DNA from: an uncultured Aquimarina sp.
GTDB taxonomy: Bacteria; Bacteroidota; Bacteroidia; Flavobacteriales; Flavobacteriaceae
Assembly: GCA_947500845.1 (NCBI GenBank)
Contig: CANMTP010000004.1
Location: 124,001 to 188,000, forward strand
DNA: 64,000 bases
Direction of reading: 5' to 3'
How positions within the stretch are numbered: position 1 is the first letter of the stretch; each line of letters starts with the position of its first letter. This document shows positions 7,266 to 14,140 of the stretch, one piece after another. Below the pieces are notes generated by a model that saw only the letters and a program-made list of their open reading frames with translations, was not told the DNA's origin and ran no database searches. A program made the translations under genes and the position numbers.

Positions 7266-8048
7266 ATGAACATCTTAGACAAAATAATAGCTGATAAATA
7301 CAAAGAGGTTGCGCTTAAGAAAAGTTTGATTCCGATAAAACAATTGGAAAATTCGGTATTGTTTGACCGCAAAACAAATTCATTAGCCAAAGCACTTCAA
7401 AATAGTGGTACTGGTATCATCGCCGAACATAAAAGAAGATCTCCTTCTAAATCTGTAATTAACCAAAGTGTTAGTGTACAAAACGTTGCTTTGGAATATG
7501 AAGCAGCAGGCGCATGTGGAATGTCTGTGCTAACCGATGGAAAATACTTTGGAGGCTCACTTGATGATCTTTTGCTTGTTCGCGCCTCAGTACATTTTCC
7601 TTTGCTTCGTAAAGAATTCATTATTGATGAATATCAATTATTAGAAGCCAAAGCCCATGGTGCAGATGTTATTCTTTTAATTGCTGCAGTGCTAACCAAA
7701 GACAAGATTAAAACGTTATCAGAGCTTGCCAAAAGTCTATCGTTAGATGTTTTGCTTGAAGTTCATAATCAAGAAGAATTAGAAAAATCTATCATGCCGT
7801 CTTTAGACATGTTAGGGGTTAATAATCGGAATCTAAAAACTTTTGAAGTAAGTACTGATATCAGCAAAAATATTAGTACTCAAATTCCCAATGATTTCGT
7901 AAAAGTTTCAGAGAGTGGAATTAGTAGTATCGAAGCCATCAAGGATTTGAAATCATACGGATATAAAGGCTTTCTAATTGGTGAAAACTTTATGAAAACA
8001 GAAAATCCCGGAGCTAGTGCCAAAGAATTTATAAATCAACTCAAATGA
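7266..8048 (+). CDS. trpC: Indole-3-glycerol-phosphate synthase
   Basis: 260 residues, a TIM barrel that closes the pyrrole ring of indole. Visible family blocks are IIAEHKRRSPSKSVI (catalytic Lys in the KRxSPS loop), GACGMSVLTDGKYFGG, PLLRKEFIIDEYQ (second catalytic Lys), LLEVHNQEELE, LGVNNRNLKTF, and VSESGI with GFLIGENFM for phosphate binding. The stop overlaps the start of the following SDR gene by four bases (ATGA), implying translational coupling. The start ATG lies almost on the edge of a repeat hairpin. Confidence 0.95.
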   Translation: MNILDKIIADKYKEVALKKSLIPIKQLENSVLFDRKTNSLAKALQNSGTGIIAEHKRRSPSKSVINQSVSVQNVALEYEAAGACGMSVLTDGKYFGGSLDDLLLVRASVHFPLLRKEFIIDEYQLLEAKAHGADVILLIAAVLTKDKIKTLSELAKSLSLDVLLEVHNQEELEKSIMPSLDMLGVNNRNLKTFEVSTDISKNISTQIPNDFVKVSESGISSIEAIKDLKSYGYKGFLIGENFMKTENPGASAKEFINQLK

Positions 8049-9181
8049 ATACAATATTAATAACAGGGGTAACAGGAAACATAGGTTCACATGTATTATT
8101 TGAACTCTTATTCGATTTGTATTCAAAAAAAGAGAAAGCTACTATTTATGTTTTGATTCGTAAGCAAAGTGAAGCAATGGCTAAAGACCGTTTGTTAAAC
8201 GAAGTTTTCACAAAACAGCTTATCCCTAACAAAATACTACCTTTTTACAAAAGATATTTAAAACATATTCATGTCATCGAGGGAGAAATCAATGATTTTT
8301 TACTTCCTGAGGCTGCGGGTAATAATTTGATTGTTTATCATCTGGCAGCTTCTGTAAATTTAAGTAATACCGATAAAGCAAGAAATGAAATTGCACACGT
8401 AAATTATGCTAATACACAGGCATTTTTTGAAAACATCAAATCTCGAACCAAAAAATTGGTTTTTGTAAGTACAGCCTTTTCAAGAGGTGAAATTGAAGGT
8501 AAAATTACAGATGATTACCATTCGGTCTCTAATTTTGAATTCAGAAACTTTTATGAGGCCTATAAAATGAAAGTCGAAAAACTCATTTTACAAATTGCAA
8601 AAGAAAACAACTTTAGTTGTACCATTGCTCGACCAAGTGTAGTTTCTGGTAGATTAATCGATTATCCAAAATTTGTTAGTAGTCGATATATCGTGTTTTA
8701 TGCAATCGGAGAATTCTTCAAAAAAATAAAAAAAACAAATGCTAACATAGGAAAAGTAAGAATGGCCTTGAACATAGAAGGGGGACTTAATATCGTTCCG
8801 GTAGATTACGTAGCCAAAGCAATAATTCGTGCAACCGATATTCAAGAAAAACAACTAAATATTACATTGACAAAGAATGTCCCAACACAACATATTATTG
8901 AAAGTATTTTACAAAAATGCGAGGTAGAAATCGAACTGGTCGATGAAGAACCTAAAAACAAAACCATCATAGAAAAGTTGTTTTACAAAACCATAGGCAG
9001 TCAATTACTAAAATATTCAACGTCTAAAAAGCATAATTTCGAATCTAAACTAGTACGAGAATTGTTATACGATATAGAAGAGCCCAATATGCAGGATAAT
9101 TTTAATCAGGTCTATAATTTTGCGCACGATATCAATTTTGACAATCGCAATATCACGTTACAAACAAGTTTACAAAATTGA
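8045..9181 (+). CDS. Thioester reductase-like SDR protein inside the trp operon
   Basis: 378 residues. An extended short-chain dehydrogenase of the NAD_binding_4 type (male sterility/thioester reductase/fatty acyl reductase group). It has the Rossmann loop ITGVTGNIGSHVLFEL at the N-terminus, YHLAASVNLS, a catalytic Ser region VFVSTAFSRG, the YxxxK motif in FYEAYKMK, and a substrate-side LNIVPVDYVAKAI. Homologous domains reduce acyl thioesters or fatty acyl-CoA with NADPH. It overlaps trpC by four bases and ends three bases before trpF, so it is fully integrated in the operon, yet no step of tryptophan synthesis needs it. Substrate unknown. Confidence 0.8.
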   Translation: MNTILITGVTGNIGSHVLFELLFDLYSKKEKATIYVLIRKQSEAMAKDRLLNEVFTKQLIPNKILPFYKRYLKHIHVIEGEINDFLLPEAAGNNLIVYHLAASVNLSNTDKARNEIAHVNYANTQAFFENIKSRTKKLVFVSTAFSRGEIEGKITDDYHSVSNFEFRNFYEAYKMKVEKLILQIAKENNFSCTIARPSVVSGRLIDYPKFVSSRYIVFYAIGEFFKKIKKTNANIGKVRMALNIEGGLNIVPVDYVAKAIIRATDIQEKQLNITLTKNVPTQHIIESILQKCEVEIELVDEEPKNKTIIEKLFYKTIGSQLLKYSTSKKHNFESKLVRELLYDIEEPNMQDNFNQVYNFAHDINFDNRNITLQTSLQN

Positions 9182-9184
9182 TCT

Positions 9185-9871
9185 ATGAAAGTTAAAGTCT
9201 GCGGAATGAAATATCAAGAAAATATTGAAGCAGTAGCCCGGTTACAGCCAGATTATTTAGGCTTTATTTTCTATGATAAATCACCCAGAAACTTTGAGGG
9301 AAATATCCCCGATTTACCTCCAAAAATTAAGAAAACAGGCGTTTTTGTAGATGCCTCCATTGAGTTTATAATTAAAAAAGTAAAACAGTATGGTTTCAAG
9401 ACGGTCCAGTTACACGGAAATGAATCTGCAACGTATTGCCAAGATCTTAAATTGAAGTTGGCAAGTTATTTTGAGCTTGTTAATAAAAGTACTGAATCTG
9501 TCGAGTGGAACACTGAGCCTGTCGAAGTGTGGAAAGTATTCTCTATCAAAAATAAATTCGATTTCGATGCTTTAAAACCATTTGAAAGTGTTGTAGATGC
9601 ATTTCTTTTTGATACCAAAGGCAAAGAAAAAGGTGGTAATGGATATACATTTAATTGGAGCGTTCTAGAAAATTACCCCTCGACTACCCCATTTATTTTA
9701 AGTGGAGGGATTGGACTAGATGAGATCAATTCTGTTTTATCGTTCATGCGCAGGCCAGAATCCAAGTACTTATACGCTATCGATGTAAATAGCAAATTTG
9801 AGATTGAACCAGGACTAAAAAATATTGAAGAATTAGAAGAATTTAAAAAATTGTTGTTCGTTGATAATTGA
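9185..9871 (+). CDS. trpF: Phosphoribosylanthranilate isomerase
   Basis: 228 residues, somewhat long for the family (about 200-210). A TIM barrel that performs the Amadori rearrangement before TrpC. The catalytic Cys is in VKVCGMKYQ (about residue 6) and the catalytic Asp in TGVFVDAS (about 56-60). FLFDTKGKEKGGNGYTFNW and FILSGGI give the substrate and phosphate sites. About residues 103-115 (STESVEWNTEPVEV) are encoded by two tandem copies of a short palindromic repeat. This in-frame insertion explains most of the extra length and lies in a loop before the WKVFSI strand. Confidence 0.93.
   Translation: MKVKVCGMKYQENIEAVARLQPDYLGFIFYDKSPRNFEGNIPDLPPKIKKTGVFVDASIEFIIKKVKQYGFKTVQLHGNESATYCQDLKLKLASYFELVNKSTESVEWNTEPVEVWKVFSIKNKFDFDALKPFESVVDAFLFDTKGKEKGGNGYTFNWSVLENYPSTTPFILSGGIGLDEINSVLSFMRRPESKYLYAIDVNSKFEIEPGLKNIEELEEFKKLLFVDN
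9491..9529 (+). repeat. Two tandem hairpin repeats inside trpF, family D
   Basis: ACTGAATCTGTCGAGTG at 9491-9507 and CACTGAGCCTGTCGAAGTG at 9511-9529 are imperfect direct copies of one motif. The motif is itself a partial palindrome (CACT...AGTG). It resembles the CTGAGCCTGTCGAAG sequences dispersed in many bacterial genomes. Here it is read in frame as part of TrpF. Confidence 0.6.
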
Positions 9872-9932
9872 TTGATATTAGATCTTATTACTACACTATC
9901 AACTATCAATTAAAAACTGTAAATTAAAAGAA

Positions 9933-11114
9933 ATGAGTTATCAAGTAAACGAAAAAGGATATTATGGAGATTTTGGAGGAGCATATATCCCCGAAATGCT
10001 ATATCCAAATGTAGAAGAGTTACGCACCACATATCTCGATATCATGAATGATCCTTCTTTTAAAGAAGAATTTAATCAATTACTTAGAGACTATGTGGGC
10101 CGTCCTTCTCCTTTGTATTTTGCAAAGCGACTTTCAGAAAAGTATAACACAAAAGTATATCTGAAGCGTGAGGACCTTAATCATACCGGAGCACATAAAG
10201 TGAACAATACGATCGGACAAATACTTGTGGCCAAACGATTAGGTAAAAATAGAATCATCGCCGAAACGGGAGCAGGACAGCATGGTGTAGCGACAGCAAC
10301 GGTTTGTGCCCTAATGGGTATTGAGTGTATCGTTTACATGGGAGAGATCGATATCAAACGGCAAGCACCCAATGTGGCAAGGATGAAAATGCTGGGAGCT
10401 GAAGTGAGACCTGCTAAATCAGGGAGTAAAACACTCAAAGATGCCACTAATGAAGCGATACGAGACTGGATCAATAATCCGGTAGATACACACTACATCA
10501 TTGGTTCTGCAATAGGTCCTCATCCTTATCCTGATATGGTAACACGGTTTCAATCGATTATTTCAGAAGAGATTAAATGGCAACTTAAAGAAAAAGAAGG
10601 TAGAGAACATCCAGATTATGTAGTAGCGTGTATTGGTGGGGGTAGTAATGCTGCGGGTACTTACTATCATTTTCTAGACGAACCTAGTGTTGGCATCATT
10701 GCTGTAGAAGCAGCAGGAAAAGGCGTAAATTCTGGTGAAAGTGCGGCTACTTCTCAATTAGGTAAAGAAGGAATTATTCATGGTTGCAAAACATTATTAA
10801 TGCAAACCCCAGATGGTCAAATTACTGAGCCCTACTCTATTTCTGCTGGTTTGGATTACCCAGGGGTAGGACCTTTACACTCGCATTTATATAAAACAGG
10901 GAGAGGGGAGTTTTATTCGGTTACCGATGATGATGCCATGACTGCAGGACTTGAATTGTCACAACTCGAAGGTATTATCCCGGCTATAGAAACATCACAT
11001 GCCTTGGCGATATTTAATGATAAGACCTTTAAACCAGATGATATTGTGGTCATAGGCCTTTCTGGCCGAGGTGATAAAGACCTTAACACGTATATTGATT
11101 ATTTTAAATTGTGA
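9933..11114 (+). CDS. trpB: Tryptophan synthase beta chain
   Basis: 393 residues, full length. A PLP enzyme that condenses indole and serine. The PLP-binding Lys is in [11 protein letters not shown] (about residue 89). The phosphate-binding Gly-rich loop is [11 protein letters not shown], and the catalytic Glu lies in [13 protein letters not shown]. The C-terminal [13 protein letters not shown] is typical. It is separated from its partner trpA by about 700 bp holding a GIY-YIG gene with inverted repeats, an unusual split for subunits normally encoded side by side. Confidence 0.96.
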   Translation: MSYQVNEKGYYGDFGGAYIPEMLYPNVEELRTTYLDIMNDPSFKEEFNQLLRDYVGRPSPLYFAKRLSEKYNTKVYLKREDLNHTGAHKVNNTIGQILVAKRLGKNRIIAETGAGQHGVATATVCALMGIECIVYMGEIDIKRQAPNVARMKMLGAEVRPAKSGSKTLKDATNEAIRDWINNPVDTHYIIGSAIGPHPYPDMVTRFQSIISEEIKWQLKEKEGREHPDYVVACIGGGSNAAGTYYHFLDEPSVGIIAVEAAGKGVNSGESAATSQLGKEGIIHGCKTLLMQTPDGQITEPYSISAGLDYPGVGPLHSHLYKTGRGEFYSVTDDDAMTAGLELSQLEGIIPAIETSHALAIFNDKTFKPDDIVVIGLSGRGDKDLNTYIDYFKL

Positions 11115-11242
11115 ATTTTAGTAGTGAGTACGAAGTTTTCAGTATTAAGATTTTCGTCTCATACTAAGTGCTAATTACTAACTACTCTGTACTAATATAA
11201 AATAATAACAGAGTAAATCAAAAAACATTGAAATTGCAGTAA

Positions 11243-11614
11243 CTGTCATTCCAGCGTAGGCTGGAATCCATATAGAACTAAATGTTAAAACCAAAACATC
11301 AATATGCTGTTTATATTCTTACGAATAAAAAGAATGGTACACTTTATATTGGTATGACAGGAAATCTGGAAAGGAGAATGTTTGAACATAAAAACAAAAT
11401 GATCGATGGTTTTACTAAAAAATATGGCTTAGATAAATTAGTTTATTTTGAAATGTATCAACATGTTAATGATGCTATAACTAGAGAAAAGAGATTAAAA
11501 AGTTGGAAAAGACAATGGAAAATCAATTTAATTGAAAAAGATAATCCTAAATGGAACGATTTAGCTTTTGATTGTTAACACCGATATAGATCCCAGCCTA
11601 CGCTGGGATGACAG
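11243..11614. mobile_element. Candidate minimal mobile unit: GIY-YIG gene between inverted hairpin repeats
   Basis: The left end (from 11243, CTGTCATTCCAGCGTAGG...) and right end (to 11614) are inverted copies of about 30 bases with only a few mismatches. Each end is itself a hairpin. Two of the mismatches, ATTCC/GGAAT against ATCCC/GGGAT, are compensatory within the hairpin. The 98-codon nuclease gene fills the interior. Gene-less pairs of the same hairpin lie nearby (7190-7261, 11643-11756). Mobility is inferred from this pattern; no target duplication was established. Confidence 0.6.
11282..11578 (+). CDS. GIY-YIG nuclease-family protein (YhbQ/UPF0213-like)
   Basis: 98 residues. One GIY-YIG domain: YAVYILTNKKNGTLYIGMTG (the YVY and YIG strands), followed by NLERRMFEHK with the conserved Arg and His, and the C-terminal block REKRLKSWKRQWKINLIEK with NPKWNDL typical of the small stand-alone class. 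Members are presumed DNA endonucleases, mostly without a known role. It sits between trpB and trpA on the operon strand and is flanked on both sides by inverted hairpin repeats, so it may act on or mobilise those repeats. Confidence 0.88.
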   Translation: MLKPKHQYAVYILTNKKNGTLYIGMTGNLERRMFEHKNKMIDGFTKKYGLDKLVYFEMYQHVNDAITREKRLKSWKRQWKINLIEKDNPKWNDLAFDC

Positions 11615-11642
11615 AAGCGAAATACTACAAAATCTGTAAGAA

Positions 11643-11756
11643 CTGTCATTCCAGCGTAGGCTGGAATCCACGGATGAACTGAAATATTAAAGTATCAATT
11701 TAAACATCAAAAAAACACAAAGTAACTTGTCATTCTGGTCTACGCTGGGATGACAA
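11643..11756. repeat. Second gene-less inverted pair of family C repeats
   Basis: A forward copy at 11644-11670 is nearly identical to the left end of the GIY-YIG unit. A reverse, more diverged copy lies at 11728-11755. About 57 bases of AT-rich sequence separate them. The arrangement equals the pair at 7190-7261 and lacks any gene. Confidence 0.65.
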
Positions 11757-11808
11757 AGAAAAAAAAGAAACAAAAAGATATACGTGAAGACGGAAATGAC
11801 AAATACAT

Positions 11809-12573
11809 ATGAAAAACAGAATAAACCAGAAACTAGCAGAAGATAAAAGGTTGCTGTCGATATATTTTACGGCGGGATATCCATCACTTCATGACACCGT
11901 GAAAGTGATCAAAGATTTAGAAAAAAGTGGTGTTGATATGATCGAAATAGGATTGCCATTCAGTGATCCGTTGGCCGATGGCCCAACGATACAAGAAAGC
12001 TCGACCGCAGCCCTTAAAAATGGAATGACCACAGCACTTCTTTTTGAGCAATTAAAAGATATTCGCAAATCTGTAAATATTCCTTTGATTATCATGGGAT
12101 ACTTTAATCCAATGATGCAATACGGAATAGAGGAATTTTGTGCGAAATGTAAAGAAATAGGAATCGATGGTTTGATCATTCCCGATTTACCGGTAGCTGA
12201 ATATCATGAGCACTATCAGGAAACTTTTGAGAAATACGGATTGATCAATGTCTTTTTAATCACTCCACAAACATCAGATGAACGTATCAGATGTATTGAT
12301 GAGGTATCAAATGGTTTTATTTATATGGTAAGTTCTGCCAGTACCACCGGAGCCAAGAATACTTTTGGAAGTGAACAACAGCAGTATTTTGAGCGTATTG
12401 AAGCGTTACAACTTAAAAATCCACAAATAGTTGGTTTTGGTATTAGTAATAAAGAGACATTTTTACAAGCAACCAAAACCTCAAAAGGTGCCATCATTGG
12501 TTCTGCTTTTATCAAACACCTAACTCATAATGGCGTTGACAGTATTGAGGATTTTGTAATGACAATAAGATAA
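11809..12573 (+). CDS. trpA: Tryptophan synthase alpha chain
   Basis: 254 residues. A TIM barrel that cleaves indole-3-glycerol phosphate and feeds indole to TrpB. The catalytic Glu lies in DMIEIGLPFSDPLADGPTIQ (about residue 45-50), followed by a second acidic residue in GIDGLIIPDLPVAEY. The phosphate site is in VGFGISNKE and GAIIGSAFIK. It is the last gene of the trp operon. A diverged copy of the hairpin repeat follows 10 bp after the stop and could help end transcription. Confidence 0.95.
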   Translation: MKNRINQKLAEDKRLLSIYFTAGYPSLHDTVKVIKDLEKSGVDMIEIGLPFSDPLADGPTIQESSTAALKNGMTTALLFEQLKDIRKSVNIPLIIMGYFNPMMQYGIEEFCAKCKEIGIDGLIIPDLPVAEYHEHYQETFEKYGLINVFLITPQTSDERIRCIDEVSNGFIYMVSSASTTGAKNTFGSEQQQYFERIEALQLKNPQIVGFGISNKETFLQATKTSKGAIIGSAFIKHLTHNGVDSIEDFVMTIR

Positions 12574-12915
12574 AGTAGTGTATAGATCCCAGCCTACGTT
12601 GGGATGACAACTAGAATACCATTCTAACTCTGTAGAAACCTTAGTCATTAAGTAGACTAGAATCAATAACGTAGAAAAGATGCTAAAAAAATATGCTAGA
12701 TTAAAGTGAAAAATAGAATATAGATCTAATCACATTTCCTTTTCTCTAAACAAATCCTTACATTAGTAATTTATCTGTTTATATTTATTTTTTTAATGTC
12801 AGATAGAATCGCCAATTATCATTTAGGTTGGTATCAACTTATTTGTTATGGCTTATTTTGTACCTAACCAATTGTTTAATCCCTACCGATAAAAATCGGA
12901 ATCAAAATCTAATGT
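12574..12915. other. Non-coding stretch after trpA with decayed repeats
   Basis: About 340 bases without a supportable gene. A reverse family C hairpin lies at 12584-12609, and a degenerate forward copy (AGTCATTAAGTAGACTAGAATC) at about 12643-12664. The remainder is AT-rich. A small CCGAT-AAAA-ATCGG hairpin at 12886-12899 is in the presumed leader of the next gene. Confidence 0.6.
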
Positions 12916-13137
12916 ATGGGCAAAGGAGATAAAAAAACTCGCCGAGGTAAAATAAATATAGGAACCTTTGGTAGATTAAGACGTCGTAAAAAATCTAAAG
13001 GAACTGTAACTACCAATGTAAAGCCCAAAGCAAAGAGCGCAACAAAAACCAAGGCGGCGGCAAAACCTAAAGCTCCGGCAAAGACCAAAACAGCAGCAAA
13101 AAAACCAGCAAAAAGTAAGTCTGAAGAAGAAGAATAA
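12916..13137 (+). CDS. 30S ribosomal protein bTHX with a Lys/Ala/Pro-rich tail
   Basis: 73 residues. The first 25 or so (MGKGDKKTRRGKI...GTFGR) match the bTHX (bS31) family, a tiny basic protein in the head of the 30S subunit first known from Thermus, where it is only about 26 residues. Here it is followed by about 45 low-complexity residues rich in Lys, Ala, Pro and Thr, ending in four Glu, similar to histone H1-like tails. The tail's role is unknown; RNA contact is a guess. The gene is monocistronic and convergent with the UDG-like gene, with one base between the stops. Confidence 0.8.
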   Translation: MGKGDKKTRRGKINIGTFGRLRRRKKSKGTVTTNVKPKAKSATKTKAAAKPKAPAKTKTAAKKPAKSKSEEEE

Positions 13138-13138
13138 A

Positions 13139-13792
13139 CTAGAAAAATACAGCATACTGCAAAACCCTGAAATCAATCGTATTGAACGCGGGGTTTTTAT
13201 TTTTCAGGTCTTTATACAATTGCGTACTCCCAATAGCTCTATTGGCCGATCCTGAAGGGGCTGTAAGGGATATTGTTTTAACTATCCTATCTTCTAGTTC
13301 GACCTTATGAATTCTTGGAATAGTATTAGATATCACTTCTAATTTCTTGTCATATCGTTTAAGATGTCTTCTAAAAAAATATTCTGGCCCGTTTTTGCTA
13401 TTCCCTCCTGTGAAAATAAGCGTATCAATGTCAGGGTATTGTTTTAGATAAGAAACCAAATCTCTGAGCTTTATATTTTCCATTCCTAAATCAGAGGCAT
13501 CAATTTTTCTACGCTCACAACTATCTACAATATCACAAACCCCGATTCCTCGTGAAATTAAAAAACTTCTTCGCTGTTCTGCTGCTTCTTGTGTGGTTTC
13601 GTATTTCAGGTTAAGATTAAAGATACGATCTAGAACCGGCCAAAGTAAACCATTACTACTTCCGTAACAAAAATCTACATCTCTTTCATTAAGTTCACCA
13701 GTGGTAAAGCGAGGTGGTGGCAACGTACCCACAATAAGTTTTGTGGCGCCCTTTGGAAAAAATGGTTCATATGGATGGATATGGTGGAACAA
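13139..13792 (-). CDS. Uracil-DNA glycosylase superfamily-like protein
   Basis: 217 residues, cytoplasmic. It shows a UDG-like layout: an early strand-loop KLIVGTLPPPRF in the position of motif A, then DFCYGSSNGLLWPVL resembling the uracil-stacking segment, and a late APSGSANRAIG resembling the family's PSPSxxN-type DNA-intercalation loop. The catalytic acid typical of family 1 is not obvious, so it may be a divergent mismatch glycosylase or have lost uracil activity. The likely start is TTG 13792. It ends one base from the bTHX stop on the opposite strand. Confidence 0.6.
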   Translation of the reverse strand: MFHHIHPYEPFFPKGATKLIVGTLPPPRFTTGELNERDVDFCYGSSNGLLWPVLDRIFNLNLKYETTQEAAEQRRSFLISRGIGVCDIVDSCERRKIDASDLGMENIKLRDLVSYLKQYPDIDTLIFTGGNSKNGPEYFFRRHLKRYDKKLEVISNTIPRIHKVELEDRIVKTISLTAPSGSANRAIGSTQLYKDLKNKNPAFNTIDFRVLQYAVFF

Positions 13793-14140
13793 GTTATGAG
13801 TTATGAGTTATGAGTACGAATTTAATAGTATTCTCTTACATCCAAAAGAAGTTATTCTTCAAAATTGGTCGGTAACAAATTTCTGACTATCCTTAACAAT
13901 AAATAAGTGGCCCTTTATGTAACCAATAATGAACCTAGGCTTAGTTTGTAGCAATCAAAATTTATAAGACATAAAAAAGGTTCTGTTTATTGTCTGATCA
14001 TTTCTTTTTTACTAGTAACTTTTCAAATTTCTAATCTCTAAAGTAAAAATTTTGCGTGAGGGATAGCAGCAAGCTACCGTGTAGCGCGAATAGCCCGACC
14101 CGTAGGGGCACGCCATGCTTCGTCTCAAAATACTCACGTA
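13793..14140. other. Intergenic stretch holding a family A repeat
   Basis: About 350 bases without a gene. Next to the UDG-like gene is a short tandem of GTTATGA units. Most of the rest is featureless AT-rich DNA. Its right end carries the family A palindromic repeat at 14054-14113. Confidence 0.6.
14054..14113 (-). repeat. Palindromic interspersed repeat, family A, copy 2
   Basis: 60 bases with terminal arms GCGTG and CACGC. Read on the minus strand it aligns without gaps to 5363-5422 at 50 of 60 positions. It lies 27 bases after the stop of the leftward MBOAT gene, so both copies follow a gene in the same orientation relative to its transcription. Terminal-arm differences between copies (C-G against T-A, G-C against T-A) are compensatory. 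Confidence 0.75.

Noticed and set aside
11243..12664. CRISPR array formed by the repeated hairpins
   Set aside because: Copies alternate in orientation, spacing is irregular, spacers are not of uniform length, and no cas genes are present.
12798..12869. A 23-codon frame upstream of bTHX as a leader peptide
   Set aside because: No biased codon run, terminator or alternative pairing was found, so chance is the better explanation.
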